Positions 45,201-53,434 of a stretch of 64,000 nt of DNA are shown piece by piece. Both the position numbers and the translations under genes were made by a program. The stretch comes from Mesorhizobium sp. M2E.F.Ca.ET.219.01.1.1. Its GTDB lineage: Bacteria > Pseudomonadota > Alphaproteobacteria > Rhizobiales > Rhizobiaceae. The notes beneath the pieces are model-generated. The model saw nothing but the letters and a program-made list of their open reading frames with translations, ran no database searches and was not told the DNA's origin. Within the stretch, counting starts at the first letter, position 1. Each line of letters starts with the position of its first letter. The DNA lies in NCBI RefSeq assembly GCF_004016445.2, contig NZ_SADT02000001.1:477630-541629 (forward strand), read 5' to 3'.

Positions 45201-46020
45201 TCTCGTCGCGATGTCTCTCTAGATCGAGGAATGAAACCGCTACTATTGAGCCGTCAGCAGATACGAACAGTTCTCCCGGCATTATTTTCTGGGTAATTCG
45301 GTCCAGCTCACGAACATCGCGTGTCGCGAGGTCAACGGACCACACTCCGCCGTCTGAAAGAACCCAGACGACGGAATTGACAGGCACGGACGCGATCTTG
45401 CCAAATGTAAAATCCGACATGCCGGGAATTCTAACGTAGTCGTTAGAAATCCCGGATGTAGAATCTACAACATGGACCCCTTTGTTTTGGCCGGACCATG
45501 TCGCAAGACAAGCGATCTTTTTACTAAAACTGTTGTATGTAAAGTGCTGTCCGGATATCTGCATAAAGCTCTTAAGTGGCATGCCGGAATCTAGTCTAAA
45601 TCGTGCAATATTATTGCAGTCTCCTGCCAAGACGATATTGTCATTGTAAGATATTTCTAAGTTAGAGATTAAATCGTTAGAGAATGATGGCCGGTCAAAT
45701 GGTTGTGCATTGTCGTATGGGCCGACAGCCTCGTGGATTTTCTCTTTGATTGATTGGTCAAGGAGGCCAACGGCGTCTTCCTCTGTGGTGAAAGTCTTGC
45801 CGTGGTCTGACATAAAGCGCGCTATATCATCTCGCAGTGCGCGACTATCTCTGCCGTCAAGCTCTTCGCTAGAGAGTCCAAGTACCCATAATTTTCTTTG
45901 GATCTCGCGCGTCTCGTCGGACGCAAACGCAGATCTCCCAAAACTGGAGGCGACCAGGGCTACGACCAACCAAACGAGCAAACGCGGAGCGATGCCTTGG
46001 AATGCCGGAACCCTTATCAT
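42283..46020 (-). CDS. Exported beta-propeller - caspase (C14) fusion
   Basis: 1245 aa. A signal peptide or membrane anchor (LLVWLVVALVASSFGRSAFA) is followed by a helical segment (residues 36-95) and two WD40-like propellers to about 800, with repeats such as SPDGRYIAARYS, SRDGRYYYVLTK and SADGSIVAVSF. An Ig-like region (VTIVSPAGDSVADKETIVAKA) precedes a caspase domain from about 930: FVLAVGINDYWD, His1007 in VAGHGKT and Cys1059 in MFDTCESG give the catalytic dyad. An SH3-like tail ends the protein (LQPGTLVRVVRTEAARVEV). It is the third gene of a protease/OmpA/caspase unit, 14 bases after the OmpA gene. This stretch is AT-richer than its neighbours. Confidence 0.85.
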   Translation of the reverse strand: MIRVPAFQGIAPRLLVWLVVALVASSFGRSAFASDETREIQRKLWVLGLSSEELDGRDSRALRDDIARFMSDHGKTFTTEEDAVGLLDQSIKEKIHEAVGPYDNAQPFDRPSFSNDLISNLEISYNDNIVLAGDCNNIARFRLDSGMPLKSFMQISGQHFTYNSFSKKIACLATWSGQNKGVHVVDSTSGISNDYVRIPGMSDFTFGKIASVPVNSVVWVLSDGGVWSVDLATRDVRELDRITQKIMPGELFVSADGSIVAVSFLDLERHRDEIRVYDASSGRRLTGTTEYFSTFSLSRDGRYYYVLTKKASEIHDSRSGNIVFTKEFEDGEAPYEQVAFSSGDKSLHFVNNSGSVSSIFQWDFETGEVRNISHFPSTGTELRIDEERGEIYTVGSDGVFRYRLTTGEPLIPRTAVRRLALDAGAVSLDGSVAIGIAGRAAYVLDTQTGQMRTLHFEDCNVSKSGELSAAVELADFIEDEHVAMACDDGSIRELDLTNGKVRLIADFPKEQAKDIRVSPDGRYIAARYSEYSPKTTNTLLVAEATTGRIVLKKTFSGWLAAFNFVDGGSSILYGLDHFAIVQSLATGRAVSRQELKLETTRSGNRTRWYWGVVKWIIPDTPSDAALLGVGGSGGLIYKYESGKFTLLSGQLAAGKKSADETAQASRASRLGGNRLVSLKGNKPVTAVVGADNYSSEHDVAGANVLALAQQRQGRFLAITDVGDFLLYDVGKPEPILRTVLSENGNWLTRIEGGYFGGTREAAENLFLAPSLNETVTIDSFFNTLYRPDLVAAVASGGIGEQKVGEGPTISTLLKGGLPPTVTIVSPAGDSVADKETIVAKATVTASTGGIGRIEWRVNGIVRVARTLPPSVTGEGESVEIEDSLLLEPGKNVLELSVFNSSNGIASSPATSNISWAATGASVSPRLFVLAVGINDYWDSRLTLKFAANDAADLIHSFEVAGADFFDGVKTWLVTDQKATRGGIDLAFDEIAKQIRSTDVFVLFVAGHGKTEDGRYYFIPYDFKYSDAGSFSEQGINQDDWQHWLTRVATRKSLLMFDTCESGTLTLERTTRGFDRLAALDRLTRATGRSVLAASSDDGPALEGFQGHGVFAYSVMEGLGAADPNRTGLIQVTALASYVGARVPDLSFGKFGIRQVPQMKLIGEDFAVGRTVNTLANPSEDFVPIQPTHVVIAVAAVTDERGSVVGDSLQPGTLVRVVRTEAARVEVAREGKRIGFVSPSALAPMQ

Positions 46021-46034
46021 CGCAATCCCCTGCG

Positions 46035-46580
46035 CTATTTGTGTGTGTCATCCGCACTCAAATTCACGACTTGCACCCGTCTGTTGACCTGATCATCGGG
46101 TCTGTTCGGATCATAAAGTTCTGTTTTCCCGTATCCCTTCACGTCCAGGCGAGACGCGCTGATACTAAAATTCGAGATGAGGTAGTTCGCTACGGCCTCT
46201 GCGCGGCGCACAGAGAGCTTTTGATTGTATTCATCGGTGCCGCGAGCGTCGGTGTGGCCAGCTATAAGGAAGCGAGACGATGTGAGGCTGGGATCTGTCA
46301 GAGCTTTCCCAAGTGCATCCAGGGTTATGATGGAATCGTTCAGAAGATCGGCGGAATCGTATGCGAACGTCACGTAGAGATTGACCGCGTTGGGCTTGTC
46401 CGAAACCACGGTGGGATCGACTAGTACCCCCCTTTTGCCGAAGGGTAACGCTCTGTAACCAGGCTTAGGACAAGTTGGGTCGAGCCGACAACGTATCTCC
46501 TCAGAACTCAGGGTTTGAGCGGGGCAAGCAGTGGCAGCATAAAACAGTGCCATCAAAGCTGCGGCAATGGGCGTTCTCAT
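46035..46580 (-). CDS. OmpA-family peptidoglycan-binding protein
   Basis: 181 aa: signal peptide (MRTPIAAALMALFYAATACPAQ), a short Cys-containing linker (EEIRCRLDPTCPKPGY), then an OmpA C-terminal domain. The latter has VNLYVTFAYDSADLLNDSI, FLIAGHTDARGTDEYNQKLS, VRRAEAVANYL and NRRVQVV, with the Asp and Arg that bind diaminopimelate in the usual places. It would tether the unit to the cell wall. Its ATG overlaps the stop of the papain-like protease gene by ATGA, and the caspase gene starts 14 bases on. Confidence 0.88.
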   Translation of the reverse strand: MRTPIAAALMALFYAATACPAQTLSSEEIRCRLDPTCPKPGYRALPFGKRGVLVDPTVVSDKPNAVNLYVTFAYDSADLLNDSIITLDALGKALTDPSLTSSRFLIAGHTDARGTDEYNQKLSVRRAEAVANYLISNFSISASRLDVKGYGKTELYDPNRPDDQVNRRVQVVNLSADDTHK

Positions 46581-48136
46581 GGTGTCGCCTTCGTTTCGAA
46601 ATCTACGAGTGCTGCCGCTATCACTCGCTCAGGCAGATCGGTTCGCGGCCGATAGATCAAAGCCTTCCGCAACAGACTCAGATAGTCTCTGGCCGATTGA
46701 CTGGTCGGAAGCCTGTTTTCAAACAATGGACTCCTTGATGTCACCACAACCATCAACTCTCGCCCGAGAGGGGGTGCTATCGTGAATTTCGGGCGGCCTT
46801 GCTGGCCGTCACCGAAGTGTAGTTCGCGGTTAGGCTCCGTTTGGCCTGCTGGGCCGTTTGGTTGCACCAAATGAACAACGGTTTGATCAGCTTGAATGTA
46901 CGATATGTAGACGTAGCTAAAATGCCCCGGGGTATGGACGGTCACGTTGAGCAAACGTCCCGGAGAGAGATGATCCTGATCTACGACAGAAATTATTGGC
47001 TTTTCGGGCTCTTCTGTCGCCCTAGCCAGCATCTGTTTGAGCTCGCATTGAGGCCAAGGTGCGGTTGCGACCGAGACGACCTTGATATCCGGATTCTTTG
47101 AGGCCAACTCTTCAAGTCGCCGGCGATCATCGTCGCTTCCTACAAACCCAGATACGACAACCGTTTTGCCGTCTTGACGGAATGTTACGTTAGCGCAAGT
47201 CCTCGTATTGATGTCGGCGATGAGCTGTGACAACTCAGAGGTGTCTAGAGGTTGGACCGGTGGGTTAGGTTTGAAACCCGCCACACGCAACACCACTGCT
47301 TCCTCTGCCATTTGGGCGTAGGCGTCGTAAGACAGCCACATCAGCCCGTGCTCACCCCATTTTCGGCCCCATGAATTGATAACACGAAGCGCCTGCTTGT
47401 GATCATCGTAACCGGTAGCCACAACCGCGTGATAGCCTTCCGCGTTGTTGCTGGTCTTATCAACGTGATAAACCCCCCCACGGTAATCGTCGAAGCTAGG
47501 CCACAACTGCAGGGCGAGAATGACGGGCTCCCCTTGCGCCAGCCTGCCTCTCACATCATCGATTCTGGTCGCGTCTAACCTAAATAGACCCTGAACCTTG
47601 AACTCAGTAGCGCCACTGATCTCCTCGGTCGAAATCGTTTCGCACTTGTCGATGTAGGGATGTTGGGCGAGCGATACCGCTCCGTCCTTTAGTGCGTATA
47701 CATTGTCTGATAAACTTGATCCACCGTCACAACCGCGTGGTCGCGCACGATTGAAGAGGTAGCTTGGGCTTACAATTGAGGCGGGATCAAGTACCTTTCC
47801 CTCAACCGTTGATGTATAATAGCTTCGAGCAGCATATCCTACGGCCCATGAGGAGCAGGAGCCGAGCCTGCCTTGATCTCCGGCACGTGGAAATTTCGAT
47901 GACAAGTCAGCGGTGTCTGGCAAAAAGGCTCTAAATGTCGGTAGTTCCGGGAGACTCCGCATCTCGGCAACCGGCATTAGGTTAAGCCCTGTTGCATAGC
48001 GAGTTCCTGGGGGGTCGGGCTCAACGGGTTCTTCAGAGGACGACTGGGCTACAGCACCCCCCGCGACAAGAAGGCCAACGGTACAAATTGAGGTGACGCC
48101 TAGGACGCGCGACCGACTTTGGGCTGTTCGGTGCAT
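46577..48136 (-). CDS. Exported papain-like (C1) protease with DUF4384-like domain
   Basis: 519 aa. A signal peptide is visible at residues 10-31 (VLGVTSICTVGLLVAGGAVA). The C1A protease domain has the oxyanion Gln and Cys94 in GDQGRLGSCSSWAVGYA, His236 in EGYHAVVATGYD and Asn254 in VINSWGRKWGEHG, so the catalytic set is complete. A BON-like segment lies near 300-350 (CANVTFRQDGKTVVVSGFV). A C-terminal DUF4384-like region follows (RLLNVTVHTPGHFSYVYI, PPLGRELMVVVTSRSPLF). First gene of the exported protease/OmpA/caspase unit. ATG at 48136, GAGAG upstream. Confidence 0.85.
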   Translation of the reverse strand: MHRTAQSRSRVLGVTSICTVGLLVAGGAVAQSSSEEPVEPDPPGTRYATGLNLMPVAEMRSLPELPTFRAFLPDTADLSSKFPRAGDQGRLGSCSSWAVGYAARSYYTSTVEGKVLDPASIVSPSYLFNRARPRGCDGGSSLSDNVYALKDGAVSLAQHPYIDKCETISTEEISGATEFKVQGLFRLDATRIDDVRGRLAQGEPVILALQLWPSFDDYRGGVYHVDKTSNNAEGYHAVVATGYDDHKQALRVINSWGRKWGEHGLMWLSYDAYAQMAEEAVVLRVAGFKPNPPVQPLDTSELSQLIADINTRTCANVTFRQDGKTVVVSGFVGSDDDRRRLEELASKNPDIKVVSVATAPWPQCELKQMLARATEEPEKPIISVVDQDHLSPGRLLNVTVHTPGHFSYVYISYIQADQTVVHLVQPNGPAGQTEPNRELHFGDGQQGRPKFTIAPPLGRELMVVVTSRSPLFENRLPTSQSARDYLSLLRKALIYRPRTDLPERVIAAALVDFETKATP

Positions 48137-48442
48137 AAGCTCTCAATCCCGAGGTAATATTAGAGATTCATCATAATAAACGCCACCACGCAATCCCGAT
48201 CGCCATTCTGTCACATCGATTTGTTCGAATGCTCTAGGCGTTGCGAATGCCCGGCGGCCCTGACTGCGGGCATGTTTGGACCTGAATATTGCTTTTCCGT
48301 TGGACAAACTATCACGGAGCAATCAGCCGGTCATTGTTTTGGATGATTTTTCCACATGCCGATACACCCAAGTTTACGCCTTATTGGGGCGTGGTCATGC
48401 TGCTTAGAGGCCGTGGGGTCGCCCGGAAAAAATGTTTGGCAT
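48137..48442. other. Intergenic region upstream of the protease unit
   Basis: 306 bases, AT-rich near 48150-48190. It should contain the minus-strand promoter of the protease unit; no clear -35/-10 pair or sigma-54 site is found. Nothing else is recognised. Confidence 0.35.
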
Positions 48443-48976
48443 TCACCAATTGCTTCGCGGGTCGTCGAGGGGGAGCGAACCGTCGACGCCGCCGTCGGCG
48501 TCTTGCCAATCCGGCGCGACATCGTGGTCGTTGACACCAGACAGATACTCGTCTGCGGGGCGCCGGTGTTCAGGGTGATCTGCGGGCCGCACAGAGGCGT
48601 CGGGCGCTGATAAGGGCTTGCCAGAGGCGCTGTTTGTCTCTGCAGGCTCGTCAGCGGCCCGCAGCGCCTCCTCGATAAGCTGTCTCAGCGCCCTGGCGTT
48701 CTCACGGACTGCCGCACGCTCGGCCGCCTCTGCAGCCTCGATTGAGCGCCGCTCGGCCGCGCGCCGCTCGGCCACTTCCGCCCGTCGCTTGTCCAAAGCC
48801 GCCACTCGCTTGGCGATGCCGCGGTCGAGGGCTTCCCGGAAATCAGGGTAGGTCAATGCCCAGCGCGAAAGGGTTCGGTTCGTGACGCCGAGCTTGGCTG
48901 CGATCTCTGGCTGCGCGATCCCGGTCTCGGCCAACCGGATGGCCTTCCTGGCCTGGTAGGTCGGCGGCCGGCCCAT
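48443..48976 (-). CDS. HTH protein resembling a terminase small subunit N-terminus
   Basis: 177 aa. Residues 1-50 (PPTYQARKAIRLAETGIAQP, EIAAKLGVTNRTLSRWALTYP, DFREALDRG) match the HTH that opens phage terminase small subunits and similar mobile-element proteins. A long charged Ala/Glu/Arg helix follows (about 55-110), then a Pro/Asp-rich acidic tail. In a satellite-like island it could direct DNA packaging by a helper phage; a plain regulator is equally possible. Confidence 0.6.
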   Translation of the reverse strand: MGRPPTYQARKAIRLAETGIAQPEIAAKLGVTNRTLSRWALTYPDFREALDRGIAKRVAALDKRRAEVAERRAAERRSIEAAEAAERAAVRENARALRQLIEEALRAADEPAETNSASGKPLSAPDASVRPADHPEHRRPADEYLSGVNDHDVAPDWQDADGGVDGSLPLDDPRSNW

Positions 48977-49092
48977 CAGCAGCCACCGCGTGGCGCCTCG
49001 CGCGCGAGGGCGCGCGCGCGTTTTAGGGGGTCTCGTGGGATTTTGATTTGTATAGACATAAAGCCTCGCCGTCTTCTGCCGTTGTCGTTGCC

Positions 49093-49275
49093 CTATTCTT
49101 TCGACGATTTGCGACGCAACTGCCTCTCGATCTCGTCGAGTTGCTTGAGAAAGCCAAGCTTGCGGGTTTGCTCCGCTTCCGCTGCGGCACGGTCCGGTGG
49201 TGGCTTGGCGGCAGGCGATTGCCGCAGACGCCGCTCAACCTCTTCAAGAGATCGTCTTAGGTCTTCTTCCGACAT
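49093..49275 (-). CDS. Small coiled-coil protein
   Basis: 60 aa from the ATG at 49275 (MSEEDLRRSLEEVERRLRQ), highly charged with heptads at both ends (GFLKQLDEIERQLRRK). It follows the 114-aa gene by eight bases. No function recognised. Confidence 0.5.
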   Translation of the reverse strand: MSEEDLRRSLEEVERRLRQSPAAKPPPDRAAAEAEQTRKLGFLKQLDEIERQLRRKSSKE

Positions 49276-49283
49276 CGCGCCGC

Positions 49284-49628
49284 TCAACCTGAGATCGCCT
49301 TTGGCGGCGGCTCTGGTGGGTCGGCGTAGCAAAGGATGACGCGCTGTACGGCAGCAGCCAGACTTTCGCGCTGCGAGCGCGAAGGCCGGTCATTCGCGCA
49401 CAGCTCTTTCAAAAGCTGCTGCTCGTCGTCGGTCAGCATCACCGCCCGCTCTTCATGAGCAACCCGATCAAGCAGGTCAGCCGGCTGAAACCGGCCGTAC
49501 CGCGCTAGCCAGCCCAGAACAAGCGCGCGCTCTACGTCGATGATCCCGACTAGCCCGTTATCAGGTAGCGCCGGGTCGCGGCGGCGGCGCCATGCGTCTG
49601 GGTAGACAACGTTGTCATCGTTGACCAT
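49284..49628 (-). CDS. Unknown 114-aa protein of the element core
   Basis: ATG at 49628 with GGAGAG upstream; starts MVNDDNVVYPDAWRRRRDP. It contains GLVGIIDVERALVLGWLARYG and a helical C-terminal half (LTDDEQQLLKELCANDRPSR). No family recognised. It lies between the PrimPol gene and the small coiled-coil gene on the same strand. Confidence 0.6.
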   Translation of the reverse strand: MVNDDNVVYPDAWRRRRDPALPDNGLVGIIDVERALVLGWLARYGRFQPADLLDRVAHEERAVMLTDDEQQLLKELCANDRPSRSQRESLAAAVQRVILCYADPPEPPPKAISG

Positions 49629-49659
49629 TTTCAACTCTCCTTTCGTTTCAATCCCGCTT

Positions 49660-49793
49660 GCGGGGGTTGCGTAGGGGTGCGGGGGTCGTTTGAGCCACCT
49701 CTACGTAACTGTCATACTCGTATGTCATCTAACAACACTGACAGTTTGCTGCGCTTGAGCAAAAGGAACTCTGCAACACCCGCAACCCCCCGC
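49660..49793. repeat. Inverted GC repeat flanking an intergenic stretch
   Basis: GCGGGGGTTGCG (49660-49671) and its near-complement CGCAACCCCCCGC (49781-49793) lie about 110 bases apart between the PrimPol-helicase and the 114-aa gene. Next to a replication initiator this could be part of an origin, or simply a hairpin between genes. Confidence 0.4.
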
Positions 49794-49820
49794 AAAATTG
49801 ACCATTGCCGAGGCCGTTAT

Positions 49821-52310
49821 TCACGCACGCGGCTCCGTTTCGCTCAGCCAGTACACGTTGACTTTTGAGTGCTTGTCCCGCTCGCCCAAGAGCTTCACGC
49901 CGTCAACGATCTGCCCGAAGCGCTCCCCGAGCCACTTCCCCAGCCGTAGCACGCTGATTTCGCCGCGGCCGGGAGGCGCTGCAATCGCGACGAGCGCCGC
50001 GTGCAGTTCCATGTGCTTGGGTTCGAACATGCCGATATTGGTCTTCTCTTCAGCCAACTTTTTCAATTCCGTGGCGGTCAGTGGGTGATCGGTGCCGGAG
50101 GCCTCCCGCCACCCGGCAACGAACTGTCGAAACAGGTTCTTGCTCGGGTCGTCTCTGCGCGCGGCTTCCTGCGTCGCGACCGGGTCGGCCCGGCCAAGCC
50201 AGACGAGCGCCGAGCGGACCAGCCTCGACCAATCTTCGAAAGAGGCGAGCGCTGGCAGCGTGTCAGGGCATCCCGCCACGACGTAGGCGCGCACGACGAC
50301 CAGCGCGGCGGCGATGTAGCGGCCACGGTCGGCGATCACGAGATCGAAGGGCTTGGCCTTGAACTGGCGCTGCTCCGGCCGTTCCATGTTCGCATCTAGC
50401 GAGCACAGCACCGTGCGCCGGACGACGTCCTCGACAAGCTTGATGTTGTTGCCGTTGGCGAAAAAGGTTGCCCGGTTCTCGACGCGCACATTCTTGGACT
50501 GCCCTAGCACGCGGACGTCGACCACGGGCCTTTCAACCGCTTGGCAGACGCTAGAGCCGCCAAGCTCGCCGTTGAGGTTGTCTATCGAGACCAGCGCCTG
50601 CCCAGTCATGAGCGCGGCGCCGATGCGCTTATCCGTCTCTTCGCCTGTGTGCCCGGCCGCGAACACAGGGCAGCGCTGCCCGCTCACGATTGCGGAAGCG
50701 ATATCGACGATGTAGCTCTTGCCGGTGCCCGCCTCGGGAGCGGTGTTGACGTGCAGCGGAGCAGCCGCGATGGCGCCGCGAACGACGGGTGTAATCAGTT
50801 CCGACAGCGCCACCGACCGGCTGGCGTCGTCCACGAACGGGAACTCGGCGAGCAACTGGTCGAGGGTGTCGAGCGCGGCGAGCGCGTCATCACGGCTCGG
50901 AACTTCAGGGATCGGCGGTAGTGTCGGCGGCTCGACGAGCAGCAGCCGGGTCTCGGGGTCGTAGCCCGGCTCGCTCATTATGGTCCCGTCGCGCCGAAGC
51001 GTTGGCGTGGTGATCACGCCAGCGACAGGCGGAAATTTCCACTCGCCCACGCGCGAAAGCAGCGTTGCGGCGACGTCGCGCGGCGGGTCGGTCGGCACAA
51101 GCTTTTTCGCCCGCGCGTCGTACTTTTCCCAGTTTGCCACACGGCTGAAGTGATCGCGCAGCATGTCGGCCGTGGCGGGCGTGAGCCGAGCGACCTTGGT
51201 TTCGCGTCCGCGGGATGCTTCGACGTCGTCGATTACCGGCCGCTTGATCGTGTCGCCGTGCACGTAAAAGGGCGCGCCCGCCTCTATCAACGCCTGTTCG
51301 GCTTCGGTTGCCAGTTCAGGCAGTACGCCGGCCTTGACCTGTATCGTACGAGGCGTGAGACCCTTCTCCTTTAGCTTCCTGGCCATCTCCGCCACCCTAG
51401 CAGGCGCGGCCGTTACAGGCATGTGGGTGCCGGTCGTGAACTCATGGACAAAGACCTCACCGGCGTGGTCGAGCCCGAGCAGACAGCGGTCAGTCTTTTT
51501 CGCCGTCGGACCTTCGAGCCATGCCGCCGAACACCGGAGGCCTTTTATGCCTTCACCAAGCGCCTGCAATTCCGCAAGCGTGCGGCTTACGCCATCGGCG
51601 CAGTCGAACTGCATCTCGTCTGTGAGATCGTAGATTGGCCTGCCGGAACTTTCGCCTTTGGTGCTTTTCTGAACGACCTGCCAGCCTGCCGCTTCGAGGA
51701 TGGCGTCTGTGATGTCGATGAGCTTAAAGAAGTTATTCTTAGGCAGCTCGATCAATTCTGCTTTGCGGGTGTCGGCTGGTGAGCGGTCCTGCCAGCGGTA
51801 CTCAGTCTCGACGCTGCCATCCTTGGCGAAGCTCCTCGGGCCAAAGGACCCGAATTGCCGACCCGACGCACTGCCGAAGATTTCGACTTTGTGGGCCCCG
51901 TCGTCGGCCGTCTCGCCAGGCTTCACCCAGCACCGCGAGCGAATGCATCCGAACGGCTCATTGGTTCGGACAAAGAGGGCGAGCTTAGCGCCGCCGCCAT
52001 GGCGGATCAGAAGCGGCAGATCGGGATTGCCGAGCGTGTCGGGAAACGCATCATAGAACGCGTTCAGTATCCGGCTGACCTGCGTTTCGTCATCGATGTC
52101 GATGTCGATCACGGCGAGGTCACCATCGAGGCGTATGCCCGTAGTGGTGTATTTGAGCATACGGTTCCAGCGCTTGGTTATAAGCTCGCTTGTAACCTTT
52201 TCTGTTGGCCATCCCGGCAGGTAGCAAGGCTTTCCTTCGTTAGGCGTTGGCGTGAAGCCGTTCTGTAGCAACAGCGTGCGCAGGTCGGTTATGCGTTGAG
52301 TGATGGTCAT
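49821..52310 (-). CDS. PrimPol primase - P-loop helicase (element replication protein)
   Basis: 829 aa from the ATG at 52310, which overlaps the previous stop as ATGA. The N-terminal bifunctional primase/polymerase domain has the metal motif DGDLAVIDIDIDD near residue 63-75, followed by IRHGGGAKLALFVR and KVEIFGSASGRQFGS. The C-terminal ATPase has Walker A NTAPEAGTGKSYIVD near 525 and SIDNLNGELGG as the probable Walker B/sensor area. This fusion is typical of replication proteins of phage satellites, plasmids and integrative elements. It suggests that the excised element can replicate itself. Confidence 0.8.
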   Translation of the reverse strand: MTITQRITDLRTLLLQNGFTPTPNEGKPCYLPGWPTEKVTSELITKRWNRMLKYTTTGIRLDGDLAVIDIDIDDETQVSRILNAFYDAFPDTLGNPDLPLLIRHGGGAKLALFVRTNEPFGCIRSRCWVKPGETADDGAHKVEIFGSASGRQFGSFGPRSFAKDGSVETEYRWQDRSPADTRKAELIELPKNNFFKLIDITDAILEAAGWQVVQKSTKGESSGRPIYDLTDEMQFDCADGVSRTLAELQALGEGIKGLRCSAAWLEGPTAKKTDRCLLGLDHAGEVFVHEFTTGTHMPVTAAPARVAEMARKLKEKGLTPRTIQVKAGVLPELATEAEQALIEAGAPFYVHGDTIKRPVIDDVEASRGRETKVARLTPATADMLRDHFSRVANWEKYDARAKKLVPTDPPRDVAATLLSRVGEWKFPPVAGVITTPTLRRDGTIMSEPGYDPETRLLLVEPPTLPPIPEVPSRDDALAALDTLDQLLAEFPFVDDASRSVALSELITPVVRGAIAAAPLHVNTAPEAGTGKSYIVDIASAIVSGQRCPVFAAGHTGEETDKRIGAALMTGQALVSIDNLNGELGGSSVCQAVERPVVDVRVLGQSKNVRVENRATFFANGNNIKLVEDVVRRTVLCSLDANMERPEQRQFKAKPFDLVIADRGRYIAAALVVVRAYVVAGCPDTLPALASFEDWSRLVRSALVWLGRADPVATQEAARRDDPSKNLFRQFVAGWREASGTDHPLTATELKKLAEEKTNIGMFEPKHMELHAALVAIAAPPGRGEISVLRLGKWLGERFGQIVDGVKLLGERDKHSKVNVYWLSETEPRA

Positions 52311-52933
52311 GCTGTGATTTCCTTTTTGGGCGCGGTCGGTGCGGTCCAGGAACCGAAGCCAGGTGCCGGGCCGATCCTCGGCATGAGTAGCAGCCGCCTG
52401 CCGCGCAGATGGTCGCACCAATCCCGGACTGAGCCTTTGCCGTACAGCCCCTGCAGGCGTGCAGCTTCAGCGTCGAGCGCCGCGATTTGCTCGTCGTCCG
52501 GGGTCATGACGAGGATCGCGCTGCCTTTCCATGGAGGGTAGCTGTCGTCGACCTCGACACGCAGAAGGTAGCGCCGACGCAGCTCCGCGAGCAGACGTTC
52601 GTTGACGTAGTAAGGCTGCGCCACAATCGCGGCCGGCCGGCCGCCTGCGCGGTACCATGTGGGGTGGTCGATTAGCGCTCCGTATTCGATGACACCGGCC
52701 TGCTCGCCTCGGCGCGTCTGATTGGAGCGCCGTTCCAGCTGGCCAAGGCAGAACGTGGCACGCGAGCGGTACCAGCCGCGCTTGTAGCCGTAGTCGTCGG
52801 CTAAAAGGCAGGCCGCTTGCCGCCGGCGCCAGCCATCGCGGCGCCCCCGCGCCGCAAATTCAGCTAGCGTGTTCTCTCGTTCGAGTTCGGAAAGCGGCGG
52901 CACCAGAGCGCGCTTGACGAGACTGTACACCAC
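52307..52933 (-). CDS. Unknown 208-aa protein upstream of the PrimPol gene
   Basis: GTG start at 52933 (a second GTG follows directly), with AAAGGA upstream. It reads MVYSLVKRALVPPLSELER, an Arg-rich segment (GRRDGWRRRQAACLLADDYG), PAAIVAQPYYVNERLLAELRR and GKGSVRDWCDHLRGRRLLL. No family recognised. Its stop overlaps the PrimPol start, so it probably works with replication. Confidence 0.6.
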   Translation of the reverse strand: MVYSLVKRALVPPLSELERENTLAEFAARGRRDGWRRRQAACLLADDYGYKRGWYRSRATFCLGQLERRSNQTRRGEQAGVIEYGALIDHPTWYRAGGRPAAIVAQPYYVNERLLAELRRRYLLRVEVDDSYPPWKGSAILVMTPDDEQIAALDAEAARLQGLYGKGSVRDWCDHLRGRRLLLMPRIGPAPGFGSWTAPTAPKKEITA

Positions 52934-52983
52934 GTAGACGGTCCTTTCGGACCGGTCGCAGAGGGGCTTGCCTTGGCGAGGGT

Positions 52984-53021
52984 AATAGGACTATATTCCT
53001 AGTTGTTGACGTAGTCCTATT
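52984..53021. promoter_or_regulatory. 10-bp inverted repeat, probable operator
   Basis: AATAGGACTA (52984-52993) and TAGTCCTATT (53012-53021) form a perfect inverted repeat around an 18-base AT-rich centre, in the gap between the small HTH gene and the 208-aa/PrimPol operon. The size and place fit a repressor or activator site controlling replication; the adjacent 91-aa HTH protein is the obvious candidate ligand. Confidence 0.55.
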
Positions 53022-53063
53022 CCTCGCCGGTCGTGCGCCCTCGCGCGGCCGGCGTTTTCGTTC

Positions 53064-53339
53064 TTATGCTTCTGTGTTCGCTGCGCGGCGAGCATCGCCG
53101 TCGGCTTCGCGGGCTTTGACCCAGTCGGCCTCGGCTTCAGGTGAAATCCGCACCAATTTGCCGATGACGTACTCGCGTGGGGCCAGCCCCGCTGTCTTCA
53201 AATTGTAATAGCTGGAGCGACTGATCTTTTGCCGGCGACAGAAGCCGGGAATGGACCGGTCGGTGTGGTCGATTGAGAGATCGCGCAAAAGGTCGCGAAA
53301 AGACGGGTCGTTGACTGCGGCGCTGACGACGGCGTTCAT
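53064..53339 (-). CDS. Small DNA-binding protein (AlpA/excisionase-like)
   Basis: 91 aa: FRDLLRDLSIDHTDRSIPG, then FCRRQKISRSSYYNLKTAGL and REYVIGKLVRISPEAEADWV. The SIPGFCRRQKISRSSYYNL helix-turn-helix and the trailing 'KLVRISPEAEADWV' wing are like those of AlpA/excisionase regulators found next to integrases. Likely regulator of excision or replication. GAGG precedes the ATG. Confidence 0.7.
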   Translation of the reverse strand: MNAVVSAAVNDPSFRDLLRDLSIDHTDRSIPGFCRRQKISRSSYYNLKTAGLAPREYVIGKLVRISPEAEADWVKAREADGDARRAANTEA

Positions 53340-53434
53340 GGGCTACATCCTCTTTCTGGACCCGGTTGGGCACAACCAGGTTTGCTGATGAGCCATTTCT
53401 CGTCGAGCGGGCTGCGGTTGGGTAGGATGAAACC

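Noticed and set aside
48977..49030. CG-alternating tract as a special structural element
   Set aside because: Short low-complexity CGCG runs are expected at this GC content; no repeat unit or symmetry beyond that.
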